Assembly (NCBI GenBank): GCA_018241265.1
Contig: JAFEEF010000054.1
Coordinates: 1-48,807 of the forward strand
From: Pseudomonadota bacterium
GTDB taxonomy: Bacteria; Pseudomonadota; Gammaproteobacteria; Burkholderiales; Burkholderiaceae_C
DNA length: 48,807 nt
Direction: 5' to 3'
Shown piece by piece: positions 17,260 through 26,310 of the stretch; within the stretch, counting starts at the first letter, position 1, and each line of letters opens with the position of its first letter. Below the pieces are notes generated by a model, which ran no database searches, had not been told where the DNA came from, and saw only the letters and a list, made by a program, of their open reading frames with translations. Position numbers and translations under genes: made by a program.

Positions 17260-20200
17260 TCAAAGCGCGTTCGGGCAGCTGAACTGTCCGAGCTCGGCCA
17301 GCTGGAAGGGATTGCGCACGCTGCTGGTCGTGACCTCGAAGATCGCCTTGCGACCGTCGATGTCGAAGGTCGCGCGGAAGCGTTCGGGTGCGCCGCCGTC
17401 GTCGATGCGGACGCGCTCGAACAGGCGGAACAGCGCCCATGGACCCGAGCTCACCATGCCGGAGCTGTTCGGGCTCGCCGGGCTGATCTCGACGCGTACC
17501 TGCGTGCTGCCGCGCGGCCCGGGCCACTGCACCGCGGTCGGTATCTGCGGTCCGTGCGCATAGCGCACGATCTGGCCGTCGATGTCGAGGAGGAACTGGC
17601 TGATCGCCGGGTCCATCTCGACCGGCTTGAACTCCAGCCGCAGCGACGGCGTCGTCGCGCCGCCGGCGAAGAAGGCATCGCGGATCGCGGCGGCGCGCTG
17701 GAATTGCGGCAAGGTGCCCGCATCGGCGCCGAGTGCGCTGCCGTCGACGGTGCGGAAGCGCCATGGCCGCGTGCTGGTATCGACGTACGGCAGGAGCTTG
17801 TCCTGGAACAGCTTGTCGAACTTGCCGCCCGGTGCGAACACGCTGGCGAAGTCGGCCTGCGTGGCGTCGCGCGACGAGCCGCGGTCGAGCGGATAGCGGC
17901 CGGCCAGCGCCTGCTGGCAGAACTCGCCGACCTGCGAGCGCACCTCCGCCGAGAGGTTGCCGCGCACCATGGTCTTGGCAATCTGCGAGCTCGTCGTTCC
18001 GACGTCTTCGAGCAGCGCGCGCAGCGGCTTGGGCGCCGCCGGTGCCTGCGCCTTGATCTGGTTGCCGACCGGCGACTGCGGCGGCGGCATGCCGCCTTTG
18101 ACCGCGGTGTCGACGGTGTTGAGGTAGACGTAGAGGTCGTTGAGCAGCGCGATCGTGCCGTCGAGCGGTGCCTTGCCGCCTTCCGGCGCGGTGACCGCGG
18201 CGCGCAGCTCGGCGAAGCGCGCATCGACCAGCGTCGCTTCGAGGCTCGCGGCCGGCCTGGGTGCACGCGGCTGGTCGCCGTTGACGAGACCGGCCACCCT
18301 CTGCGCGCCGCTGCTGATCAGCGCGCCGGCCTTGCTCGTGGCCTTGTCGATCACGCCGTTGCCGTCGCTGCTGCCGGCCAGCGTCGTCTGGCGGCTCAGC
18401 GCGCGCATCAGCAGCGGCAGCGGACTGTCGGGTGCCGACAGCAGCCGCGCGATCTCCAGCGATTGGGTCAGGCTGCTCGGCGAGACGACGCGGATGTCGT
18501 CGATGAACGTGGTCCAGGTCGTCGCGTAGTCGGTGAGGTAGAGACGCCGCACGTCGTCGGTGACGCCGCCCTGCAGCCGTTGAACCGGATCGCGCGGCGG
18601 GGCGGCTGCGCCGAGCACCCAGCCTTGCTCGCCTTCGAGCTGCGCGGCCACCCGATCGATCGCCTTCTGGAAACCGTCGGTGTAGCCCTCGCGCGTGTAG
18701 AGGCCGGGCACGCCTTGCGTCAACGGCTTGCCGCTGGTGCGCCGGAAGACCAGCGGCGCGCTGCCGCCGGCGGCACGCGCGATCGTGAACTCGGGGAACT
18801 CGTCGTCCAGGCCGCTCTGCAGCAGGCGGTCGTAGATGCGCTGCGGCAGCGCGACCGAGCCGAGCTGGGCCCTGACGCTCGCCACCAGCTTGTCGTCGCG
18901 CGCAAGCGGCGGCACGCCGCCCGGCAGCGCGAGCAGCGCGTCGAGATGGCGGCTGAGTTGCGCGCGCTGCGCCGCGCTCAGCTCGGCGCCGCGCTGGGTC
19001 GCCCAGTCGTTCTCGATGTACGACTTCAGCGCCTTCGCATCGAAGTGATCGACGTCGTAGAGCATCAGGTACGCCTTCAACGACTCGTACTGGCTCTCGG
19101 GCGCTTCGCCGCTCTGCAGCTGCTGGCGCAGGCGCAGCGCGATGCGCGGCAGCATCGCGTCGGTCAGCATGCGCTCGTAGGCCGTGCGCGCCGCACGGTC
19201 GAGCTTGCGGCCCTGGAAGAGGCCGAAGCCGAGCTGCCACGAGGCACTGCCGGCCGCTGCCGATGCATCGCCCGTTTCGGCCAGCACGCGCGTGGCTTCG
19301 AGGGCCGGAATGATCGGCAGCAGATCCGGCGACGCGCGGTTGGGCGTGCCCTGCACGAGCTGCTGTACGTCGTGCGCACGCGCGGCCACGTCGGCCACGT
19401 AGCGGCGGTTGCCTCGATAGCTGACCGTGAAGGCCGCGATCAGCGCGATGGCCAGCATGCCGCACGCGGCATATGCGGACAGCGCGAGCAGCGAGCGGCG
19501 CCGCTCCCACCGAAGGTTGGTGCCTGCGAGGCCGCTCTCGGCGAACACCACCTCCCCGAGCAACCGGCTCAGGAAGTAGCTGCGGCCGCTGGCCTGGTTC
19601 GGTGCCGGCGCCGACCGCTCGAGGCCGTAGCTGCGCGCCGCGATGCCGAGCACGCGATCGATCGGCGTGCCCTCCTGCGTGCCGCTGACGCAATAGACGC
19701 CGCGCAGCATCGGATGCGCTTCGAACCGCGACGGCGAGAACACGGTATCGACGAACTCGCGCAGGGTTCCGCGCAGCGCCGCGAACTGGCCGGGGAAGCC
19801 GTAGATGCGGGCCCGCCGTTGCGGGTCGCGCTCGCGCTGCAGGCGCTCGACCACGCCGTCGACGAGGCGCTGCTGCAGGCGCTCGAACTCGGCGTCGAGG
19901 ACGGCCGCGTCGTTGCGCTGGCCGCTCGCGTCGAGCGCGAAGGTGCAGCCCCACGGCGCGGCGCGCAGATCGCGATCGGCCTGCGCGAAGGTATCGGTGA
20001 AGCCGGCGAGCAGGTCGCACTTGGTGACGAGCAGGTAGATCGGGAAGCGGACGTTCAGGCCTTCATGCAGTTCCTGCAGGCGCTTGCGCACCGCGGCCGC
20101 ATGCTCGGCCCGCTCGTCGGCATTCATCGCGAGCAGTTCGGTGGCGGAGACGGCGACCAGCACGCCGTTGATCGGCTGGCGCGGCCGCGTCCGGTGCAGC

Positions 20201-20850
20201 ATCGCGAGGAAGCCGCTCCACGTCGCCCGGTCGTTCTCGCGGTCGCTGTCCTGCGTCGTGAAGCGGCCGGCGGTGTCGATCAGTACCGCGCGGTCGGTGA
20301 ACCACCAGTCGCAGTGGCGCGTGCCGGCGACGCCGCGCAGCTTGTAGTCGCCGAGCGCATCGGCGAGCGGAAACTTGAGCCCCGAGTTCTGCAGCGCGGT
20401 CGTCTTGCCCGAGCCCGGGGCGCCGATGATCAGATACCACGGCAGCTCGTAGAGGTAGCGGCCGCCGAGGCGCGCGCGCCAACCGTGCAGCAGCCCGCGA
20501 TCGCCGAAGCGCACCCGCTTGAGCAGCACGAGCGCGCGCTCGAAGCGCTCGCGTACCGCGGCGAGGTCGGCGCTCTCGGCCTCCTTGGCCGCGGCCGGTG
20601 CCGGCGTCAACAGCTGGCGCGCGACCTCGCCCTGGCCGGCGCGGGCACGCCACGCTTGCCGGATCAGCAGGATGAACACGATGCCGGTCAGCACGCCGAT
20701 CGCGGTCCAGCGTTGCGCTTCGCTGTCGAACGGCCGATGCGTGCCTATCGTCACGGCGGGTCCGACGATCCAGATCACGCAGGCCAGCGCGATCAGCAGC
20801 ACCGCCGACAAGGTCCAGCGGTTGAAGACGAGGCCGAGCAGCTTGCGCAT
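17260..20850 (-). CDS. tssM: Type VI secretion system inner-membrane protein TssM (IcmF)
   Basis: Core of the T6SS membrane complex, 1196 residues. TM1 (about 11-30) and TM2 (about 46-64) precede a cytoplasmic domain with a Walker A motif GAPGSGKTT and a Walker B-like VLIDTAGRF, so nucleotide binding is possible. TM3 (about 445-465, LSAYAACGMLAIALIAAF) leads to a long periplasmic IcmF-related part ending near the C-terminus with the TssJ-binding type beta region. The start ATG at 20850 overlaps the tssL stop (TGATG). Length is typical for the family. The frame is open further upstream, but that is antisense to the tssL and tssK frames. Confidence 0.96.
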   Translation of the reverse strand: MRKLLGLVFNRWTLSAVLLIALACVIWIVGPAVTIGTHRPFDSEAQRWTAIGVLTGIVFILLIRQAWRARAGQGEVARQLLTPAPAAAKEAESADLAAVRERFERALVLLKRVRFGDRGLLHGWRARLGGRYLYELPWYLIIGAPGSGKTTALQNSGLKFPLADALGDYKLRGVAGTRHCDWWFTDRAVLIDTAGRFTTQDSDRENDRATWSGFLAMLHRTRPRQPINGVLVAVSATELLAMNADERAEHAAAVRKRLQELHEGLNVRFPIYLLVTKCDLLAGFTDTFAQADRDLRAAPWGCTFALDASGQRNDAAVLDAEFERLQQRLVDGVVERLQRERDPQRRARIYGFPGQFAALRGTLREFVDTVFSPSRFEAHPMLRGVYCVSGTQEGTPIDRVLGIAARSYGLERSAPAPNQASGRSYFLSRLLGEVVFAESGLAGTNLRWERRRSLLALSAYAACGMLAIALIAAFTVSYRGNRRYVADVAARAHDVQQLVQGTPNRASPDLLPIIPALEATRVLAETGDASAAAGSASWQLGFGLFQGRKLDRAARTAYERMLTDAMLPRIALRLRQQLQSGEAPESQYESLKAYLMLYDVDHFDAKALKSYIENDWATQRGAELSAAQRAQLSRHLDALLALPGGVPPLARDDKLVASVRAQLGSVALPQRIYDRLLQSGLDDEFPEFTIARAAGGSAPLVFRRTSGKPLTQGVPGLYTREGYTDGFQKAIDRVAAQLEGEQGWVLGAAAPPRDPVQRLQGGVTDDVRRLYLTDYATTWTTFIDDIRVVSPSSLTQSLEIARLLSAPDSPLPLLMRALSRQTTLAGSSDGNGVIDKATSKAGALISSGAQRVAGLVNGDQPRAPRPAASLEATLVDARFAELRAAVTAPEGGKAPLDGTIALLNDLYVYLNTVDTAVKGGMPPPQSPVGNQIKAQAPAAPKPLRALLEDVGTTSSQIAKTMVRGNLSAEVRSQVGEFCQQALAGRYPLDRGSSRDATQADFASVFAPGGKFDKLFQDKLLPYVDTSTRPWRFRTVDGSALGADAGTLPQFQRAAAIRDAFFAGGATTPSLRLEFKPVEMDPAISQFLLDIDGQIVRYAHGPQIPTAVQWPGPRGSTQVRVEISPASPNSSGMVSSGPWALFRLFERVRIDDGGAPERFRATFDIDGRKAIFEVTTSSVRNPFQLAELGQFSCPNAL

Positions 20851-22199
20851 CAGCGTCGCACTCCCGAGGCCGCGGCCGATCGCGCGGCGGCGTCCGCGTC
20901 GTTGCCGCGCGGTGCGATCAGCGTGATCTCGACGCGCCGGTTCAGCGCGCGGTTCGCGGGCGTGTCGTTGGCGGCCACCGGCTCGGCATCGGCGCGTCCT
21001 TCGGGACGCAGCCGTTCCGCCGCGACGTGGTGCTCCGCGAGCAGCGCGCTCACCGCGCGCGCGCGCTCTTCCGACAGATGCCAGTTCGACGGAAAGCGGG
21101 CCGTGCGGATCGGCGTGCTGTCGGTGTAGCCCGTCACGAGCACCGCGCCGGGCATCTGCGTCAGCGCATCGGCGATGCGGTTCATCAGCGCGATGCGCTC
21201 GGGGAACAAGGTGGCGCTGGCCGGCGCGAACAGGCCGTCGCCGCGCAGCACGACGACGCTGCGATCGATCTCGTCGCGCACCTCGACGTTGCCGGCCTTG
21301 ACGTCCGATTGCAGGAACTGCGCGAGGCGCGGCTTGGCCGCGGGCATCGCCGCGGCCGGCACCGGCGGCGTCAGGCGCAGGTCCAGCACCTGGCGATACA
21401 CCGGATCGGACAAGCCGCCGAGCGACGCCGCATAGCCCAGATGGATGCCTGCGAGGGCGAGCGCCGTGAGGGCCCCGGCGGCGGCGAGCGGCAGCCAGCC
21501 GAGCATCGCGCGCGCCGGCCGCGGCTCGACCTGCCAGTGCTCGGCGAGCGCGGCCGGATGGTCGCCGCGTTCCTTGCGGATGATCTGCGCCAGCCGGTCG
21601 CGCACCGCCTCGAGCTGCGCCTGGCCGTTGTCGAGCACGCGGTAGCGTCCTTCGAAGCCGAGCGCCAGCACGGCGTAGACGAGCTCGAGCAGGTCGAGGT
21701 TGTCGCGCGGCCGCTCGGCCAGCCGGGCCATCAGCTGGAACACCTTCTCGCCGCCCCAGGCCTCGTTGTGGAACATCGCGAGCAGGCTGTGCTGCGCCCA
21801 CTGGCCCGAGCCGCCCCACGGCGATGCGGCGGCGGCCTCGTCGAGCATCGTGCAGAGCACGTAGCGCGCGGCGATCACCCGCTCGGGCGCGATGCCGGCG
21901 GCGGCGGCGCGGGTCGCGAAGTCGCGCACGCTCTGCGCGAGCAGGTTGCGCAGCGCGACGACGTCGTCGACGCGGCGCGTGCTGCGCAGTTGCGGCGCCA
22001 GCAGCAGCAGCGGGTTGGCCAGGCCGACCAGCGGGTTGAGGCCGCCATCGGTCGCGAGCGGCGGCTCGGCGTGGTCGTCGGCGCTGCCGCGACCGGCGCG
22101 TGCGCGCGGCTCGGCGGTCCAGGCGCCCGGGTTCGGCCGGACGAAGGTCTCCGGCTCGTCGGCTTGCGCGAACGGATCCTGCATGGCGCCGATGCCCAT
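20850..22199 (-). CDS. tssL: Type VI secretion protein TssL (DotU) with C-terminal OmpA domain
   Basis: T6SS inner-membrane protein, 449 residues. The cytoplasmic DotU domain (about 50-240) has LRNLLAQSVRDFATRA, CTMLDEAA and GGEKVFQLMARL; a single TM helix lies at about 246-265 (LAAAGALTALALAGIHLGY). The periplasmic C-terminus (about 310-435) is an OmpA/MotB peptidoglycan-binding domain with VTGYTDSTPI and LSEERARAV, so this is the extended TssL form that anchors directly to the wall. ATG 22199 has a GAGG-type site 9 nt upstream; ATG 22184 is a possible alternative. It lies 11 nt after tssK. Confidence 0.95.
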   Translation of the reverse strand: MGIGAMQDPFAQADEPETFVRPNPGAWTAEPRARAGRGSADDHAEPPLATDGGLNPLVGLANPLLLLAPQLRSTRRVDDVVALRNLLAQSVRDFATRAAAAGIAPERVIAARYVLCTMLDEAAAASPWGGSGQWAQHSLLAMFHNEAWGGEKVFQLMARLAERPRDNLDLLELVYAVLALGFEGRYRVLDNGQAQLEAVRDRLAQIIRKERGDHPAALAEHWQVEPRPARAMLGWLPLAAAGALTALALAGIHLGYAASLGGLSDPVYRQVLDLRLTPPVPAAAMPAAKPRLAQFLQSDVKAGNVEVRDEIDRSVVVLRGDGLFAPASATLFPERIALMNRIADALTQMPGAVLVTGYTDSTPIRTARFPSNWHLSEERARAVSALLAEHHVAAERLRPEGRADAEPVAANDTPANRALNRRVEITLIAPRGNDADAAARSAAASGVRR

Positions 22200-22210
22200 C
22201 GTCGCGCCCC

Positions 22211-23548
22211 TCACGACAGGATCGCCCAGAGCTCGAGGTCGAGCCCGGGGAAGTCGCCGACGACGTGCAGCGCGAGGCTGCCGGTGCTCTCGAACTGGCG
22301 CCACAGGTCACCGCCGCGCTCGACCTCGTAGTACTGATGGCCGGCGTGGAACGGCAACTGGCGCGGCGCGACCGGCAGCGAGCGCAGGCCGATGCCGGGC
22401 AGGTGGTGGTTGACGAGATCGCGTATGCGCTCGACCGGCCCGAGCTTGGCCTGCGCAGGGAAGCGCGTGCGCAGCTGGTCGCCCGGCACCTGCGCATTCA
22501 CCGCCAGCACGAAGTTCGCGCTGCGCGGCAGGTCGGGGTCGGGCGTCGTCGCGGAATAGACGCCGCGGCCGTGGTCGACGAGCTCGATGCGCAGCGCATG
22601 CCGATGGACCGCGGCCGACAGCAGGCGACGCAGCTCGTCGACGATCTTCCAGTGACAGCTGCTCAGGTCGTCATGCCGGTAGAGCGGGTATTCGGGCGAC
22701 TGGCGTTGCTCGCCCGCGAAGCTCGCCAGCTCGCCGGCGAGCTGCACGCAGGCGAGGTAGAGCGTCAGCGGATGCGTCGTGCCGCTGCCGGCCAGTTGGC
22801 GGAACAGCGCATCGGCGCGGTTCAGCACCTGCAAGGTCAGGAACTCGCCGAGCTCGGAAATGCCGTGGCCGAGCTGCTGCCCCATGCGCTCGGCGAGCAG
22901 CCGGGCGCGCTGCCGGATCAGTCCGTGCAGCAAGCCGGCGCTCGCGGACAGCTGATCGGTCGCATCGATGCGCACCTGCGGCGCGATGTAGCTGCGGTCG
23001 AGCACGACCTGCCGGTCGTTGCGCAGCTCCTGCACGCGCGCGATCCCGAGCAGCGCGTCGGTCGCGAGCGCATCGCGTTGCCGCACCAGACGCAGCCGCA
23101 GGTCGGCGGTCTGCACCGGCTCCGGGTCGTCGTGTGCGCTGGTCTGGTCGCGCAGCTCCTCGGTGACGGCGCGGTAGCGGCAGCCATCGGCGTCGGCCGC
23201 GCCGTCGAACGCGACTTCGGTGGCATCGCTGCGCGACAGCGGCAATGCGAGGTAGACGACCTCGTCCTTGATGTCGATCGGTATCGCGAGCGGTGCCGGC
23301 AGCTCGTCGCGGTCGGGCAGCGAGAACGGCGTGCCGTCGGGCAGGATGCCGGCCGCCCGCACCAGGCCGACGCGACCGAGCGCGAGCGCGCCCTCGTCGA
23401 GTACCAGCTCGAAGCAGCCCCACGCGTGCGCGGCGGCGGCGCGGGCGCGCATGTCGACGAGGTGCGCGGTGTGGCGCGCCTCCTGCTGGAAGTGATGCGG
23501 CTGCAGGAACATGCCCTGCGACCAGACGACGGCACTGCTGCGGCTCAT
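22211..23548 (-). CDS. tssK: Type VI secretion baseplate protein TssK
   Basis: Links the T6SS baseplate to the membrane complex, 445 residues, the usual family length. The N-terminus VVWSQGMFLQPHHFQQ is the family signature; FRQLAG, YPLYRHDDLSSC and the C-terminal block HAGHQYYEVERGGDLWRQF with LDLELWAIL are also typical. It starts 10 nt after the tssJ stop. Its presence together with tssJLM but without sheath and tube genes means the rest of the machine must be encoded elsewhere in the genome. Confidence 0.96.
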   Translation of the reverse strand: MSRSSAVVWSQGMFLQPHHFQQEARHTAHLVDMRARAAAAHAWGCFELVLDEGALALGRVGLVRAAGILPDGTPFSLPDRDELPAPLAIPIDIKDEVVYLALPLSRSDATEVAFDGAADADGCRYRAVTEELRDQTSAHDDPEPVQTADLRLRLVRQRDALATDALLGIARVQELRNDRQVVLDRSYIAPQVRIDATDQLSASAGLLHGLIRQRARLLAERMGQQLGHGISELGEFLTLQVLNRADALFRQLAGSGTTHPLTLYLACVQLAGELASFAGEQRQSPEYPLYRHDDLSSCHWKIVDELRRLLSAAVHRHALRIELVDHGRGVYSATTPDPDLPRSANFVLAVNAQVPGDQLRTRFPAQAKLGPVERIRDLVNHHLPGIGLRSLPVAPRQLPFHAGHQYYEVERGGDLWRQFESTGSLALHVVGDFPGLDLELWAILS

Positions 23549-23558
23549 GACGCGGCCG

Positions 23559-24035
23559 CTACGGCGTGACGGTGGCGCTGACCGCCAGGTCGCTCAGCAC
23601 GATCGCGACGTGCTGCTTCTTGTTCGGCTGCACCGGCGCGATCGCGCTCCAGCGCGCGCGCTCCAGATCTCGATAGGCGGCGATCACGCCGAGATAGCGC
23701 GTCTCGGGCGCGAGCGTTTTCGCATACGGCAGCCGCTGGCCGGGCTGCAGCATCAGCTCCTCGCGCGCCACGAGCTCGGCGCCGAGCTGCGCCTGGTCGT
23801 TCTGGTACATCGAGACGAAGTCGGCGGCATTGAAGGCCGCGGCCGACTTCAGTTCGTAGATGCGCACGACGAGCGGCGACGGCCGCTTGCTGACGCTCGG
23901 ATTGAGATCGGCGGCGGCTTCGATGCGGCCGTCGATCTGCGTCGGCGGAGGCGGCGGCTTGGGGGACGCGCATCCGCCCAGTGCGGCGGCCAACGCGAGC
24001 GCGCCCATGGCGCGAGTGATCGATCGATGTTCCAT
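23559..24035 (-). CDS. tssJ: Type VI secretion outer-membrane lipoprotein TssJ
   Basis: Outer-membrane anchor of the T6SS trans-envelope complex, 158 residues. Signal peptide with lipobox ALGGC, then a C2-like beta-sandwich: SPLVVRIYELKSAAAFNAAD, LMLQPGQRLPY and a terminal strand near VAIVLSDLAV. The ribosome site GGGAGG lies about 20 nt upstream, with a second purine run GGAGG nearer. It is the first gene of the tssJ-tssK-tssL-tssM-tagF operon, divergent from mltB. Confidence 0.94.
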   Translation of the reverse strand: MEHRSITRAMGALALAAALGGCASPKPPPPPTQIDGRIEAAADLNPSVSKRPSPLVVRIYELKSAAAFNAADFVSMYQNDQAQLGAELVAREELMLQPGQRLPYAKTLAPETRYLGVIAAYRDLERARWSAIAPVQPNKKQHVAIVLSDLAVSATVTP

Positions 24036-24111
24036 GTGCGGCGCTTTCGCTGTCGAGGCCTCCACCTCCCAGGTGGGCCGCAGAATATCGAGACGCGTCG
24101 CCGTCGATGCA

Positions 24112-24123
24112 TGACTTAGGTAA
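24112..24123. promoter_or_regulatory. Motif TGACTTAGGTAA (candidate operator 5)
   Basis: Degenerate member of the TGACYWWGGTCR family, in the 103-bp divergent region between tssJ and mltB. It matches the plain copies at 9 to 10 of 12 positions. Weakest of the five. Confidence 0.25.
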
Positions 24124-24138
24124 CCCGTCTCACGCCCC

Positions 24139-25479
24139 ATGAACACACGATCGAACACACGATCGCCCCCGCGCTGGCGGCTCGCGGCGCTCGCGCTGCT
24201 GCTGGCGGCAGGACATGCCGAACTGCGAGCGCAAGCGGCTCCCGCGCCGGGCTGGCAGGCCTGCATTGCGAGCCTGCGTGCCGACCTGCGGTCCTATCCG
24301 CAGATCTCCGCCGCGGCATTCGACAAGCGCACCGCTGCCGCGCAAGACCTGCGCGCCACGATCAGCGTAGCCGCGGCGGCACAGCCCGAGTTCCAGCTGC
24401 CGATCTGGGACTACGTCGCGCGGCTCGCCGATGCGCAGCGCGCCGCCGACGGTCGCGACCTGCTGCAACGCCAGACGGGCGTGCTGCCCGGCATCGAGCG
24501 GCGCTATGGCGTCGACCGCGCGACCTTGGTCGCGGTGCTCGGCGTCGAGACCGACTACGGGCGCGTCGCCGGCCGCTACCCGGTGCTCGACATGACGCTG
24601 AGCCGTGCCTGTCTCGCGCCGGCGAGCCAGGAACGGCGCCGTCACTTCTTCGCGGCACTGAGCCTGCTCGAAGACGGCTCGGTCGCGGCCGACGAGTTCC
24701 GCGGCTCGTGGGCCGGCGCGTTCGGCCTGACGCAGTTCATGCCGGGCACGTTCACGGCCTATCGCGCCAAGGGCGACGAGCGCGATGCGAGCCCGGTCGA
24801 CATCTACCACAGCGTGCCGGATGCGCTCGCGACGACCGCGAGCTTCCTCGCGAGCCTGGGCTGGCAGGCCGGGCTGCCGTGGGGTGTCGAAGTGCGCGTG
24901 CCGGCGGCGCTGGCGGGCCGCGCGGCCGAGGCATCGGGCCACGGCTGCCTGCTGAAGGCGGCGCCGGCAGCGCCGTGTGCCGGCATCGCGCGTTGGCAGC
25001 GCGACGGCGTCGTGCGCATCGACGGCCGGGCGCTCGATGCCCCGGGCGGCAAGCGGCTCGACGCCGATACGCGTGCCGCATTGCTGATGCCGGCGGGACC
25101 CGCCGGGCCGGCGTGGCTCGTCACGCGCAACTACGAGGCGGTCTGGCGCTACAACCGCGCCGATGCCTATGCGCTCGCGATCGGCCTGCTCGCCGATGCG
25201 CTGCGCGGCGAGCCGCCGATGCGTGCGCCGTGGCCGACCGACGACCCGGGTCTGTCGCGCGCCGAGTTCCGCGAGGCGCAGCAGCTGCTCGTCGCGCTCG
25301 GCCACGACAAGGTCGTGCCCGACGGCCTCGACGGTCCGAACACCCGCGATGCGGTGCGCGCCGAGGAGCGCGCCGCCGGCTGGCCGGAAAGCGGCCGCAC
25401 CGGCATGAAGATGCTGCAGCGCCTGCGCATCGCGGCCGCGAAGGCGCCGCCGGCGCCGGATGGCGCTGCGTCGCGTTGA
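24139..25479 (+). CDS. mltB: Lytic murein transglycosylase B (MltB/SltB family) with peptidoglycan-binding tail
   Basis: Periplasmic muramidase-like enzyme, 446 residues. After a signal peptide (to about residue 34) the SLT_2 catalytic domain shows LVAVLGVETDYG (catalytic Glu near residue 138), GSWAGAFGLTQFMPGTF and VTRNYEAVWRYNRAD. The C-terminal PG_binding_1 domain (about 370-435) holds LLVALGHDKVVPDGLDGPNT. No ribosome site is clear before the ATG. The first codons are a 12-bp tandem duplication giving NTRSNTRS. Divergent from tssJ; a wall enzyme next to a T6SS membrane complex fits a need for local wall opening, but a general housekeeping role is equally possible. Confidence 0.93.
   Translation: MNTRSNTRSPPRWRLAALALLLAAGHAELRAQAAPAPGWQACIASLRADLRSYPQISAAAFDKRTAAAQDLRATISVAAAAQPEFQLPIWDYVARLADAQRAADGRDLLQRQTGVLPGIERRYGVDRATLVAVLGVETDYGRVAGRYPVLDMTLSRACLAPASQERRRHFFAALSLLEDGSVAADEFRGSWAGAFGLTQFMPGTFTAYRAKGDERDASPVDIYHSVPDALATTASFLASLGWQAGLPWGVEVRVPAALAGRAAEASGHGCLLKAAPAAPCAGIARWQRDGVVRIDGRALDAPGGKRLDADTRAALLMPAGPAGPAWLVTRNYEAVWRYNRADAYALAIGLLADALRGEPPMRAPWPTDDPGLSRAEFREAQQLLVALGHDKVVPDGLDGPNTRDAVRAEERAAGWPESGRTGMKMLQRLRIAAAKAPPAPDGAASR
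24142..24165 (+). repeat. 12-bp tandem duplication at the mltB start
   Basis: AACACACGATCG occurs twice in a row directly after the start codon and encodes Asn-Thr-Arg-Ser twice. Exact identity points to a recent duplication; it adds one Arg to the signal peptide N-region. Confidence 0.95.
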
Positions 25480-25483
25480 GCCG

Positions 25484-26059
25484 TCAGGGCGGCGGCAGCC
25501 GGATCTCGACCAGTTGCCAGTCGGCAAAGCCGCGCCGCTCGAGCACGAGCGTGACGCGCCGCTCGCCGCGGCCGCGCCAGGCCTGCGCGATGTAGCGGTC
25601 GGTGCCCTGGCGCTCCTGGCGCCAATGCAGCGTTTCGTCGCTGCTCGCCGTACTCGCCGGACCGGCAGGGCCGGCCGCACGATCCTGCGGCTCGCCGCGC
25701 GGGTCGAGCGGCGGCAGCATCCGGCCCTCCTGCATCACGCGCATCACGATCTCGGGCTGCACCAGCGCGTCGACCAGCCGGTCGACGACGCCCAGCCCGA
25801 GCAGCGCGCCGACCGCGGCGCCGGCGAGGTTCTGGCCGCCGCCCCAGCGCGCGGTTGCCTGCTGCGCGAGTTCGCCCTTCAGGCTGGCGCGCAGACGCGG
25901 GTAGTCGACGTGGCGGCTGAACGCTGCGGCGTCGCCGCGCGCCGCGGCGGTCTGCATCGCGCGCAAGGTCAGCAGCGGCGCCGCGTACCAGTAGCCGGCG
26001 AGCGCCACGGCCAGCAGCACGACCAGTGCGGTGATGCCGCGCCGCAGGGCCGTCGTCAT
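25484..26059 (-). CDS. DUF2939 family membrane-anchored protein
   Basis: Conserved protein of unknown function, 191 residues. An N-terminal TM helix or uncleaved signal (about 9-30: ITALVVLLAVALAGYWYAAP) is followed by the family's LRAMQTAAARGDAAAFSRHVDYPRLRASLK block; the C-terminal part has LVLERRGFADWQLVEIRLP. Start at 26059 was preferred; the frame stays open to 26140 but that extension has no membrane-protein character. Convergent with mltB (4-bp gap) and divergent from mraZ. Confidence 0.85.
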   Translation of the reverse strand: MTTALRRGITALVVLLAVALAGYWYAAPLLTLRAMQTAAARGDAAAFSRHVDYPRLRASLKGELAQQATARWGGGQNLAGAAVGALLGLGVVDRLVDALVQPEIVMRVMQEGRMLPPLDPRGEPQDRAAGPAGPASTASSDETLHWRQERQGTDRYIAQAWRGRGERRVTLVLERRGFADWQLVEIRLPPP

Positions 26060-26188
26060 GGCACCGACCCGGCGGGTGACGCGTGCGCGGCGCCGGAAGG
26101 CGAAGTGGGGCAAGTGGGACACCGCCGTTCGGCGTCCCACCGCGGCCGCGGACAGCCCTGCAGCTCAGAGTTCACTTTCATAGCAAGC

Positions 26189-26238
26189 CGCAAGTCCTTA
26201 TTTTTGAAGGTGTTTTTGACCGATCGACAAGACTTGCG
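26189..26238. promoter_or_regulatory. Inverted repeat in the AT-rich mraZ upstream region
   Basis: CGCAAGTC at 26189-26196 is mirrored by GACTTGCG at 26231-26238, 34 nt apart. It sits in the AT-rich stretch 26180-26290, the only such stretch nearby and the likely dcw promoter zone. A TTGACC at 26216-26221 between the arms could be a -35 box, but no good -10 follows at 16-18 nt. The arms could bind a regulator; no family is suggested. Confidence 0.4.
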
Positions 26239-26310
26239 ATTCGTGATCTAAGTCTTTGATTCCATTGATTTTTATTTTGCAACCGCGTTGAAAAGGGCAA
26301 GTTCATCCGC

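Noticed and set aside
17260-22497. 1745-codon reading of TssM extending to 22497
   Set aside because: The extra N-terminus is antisense-frame noise over tssL and tssK; the true start at 20850 gives the TM helix and couples to the tssL stop.
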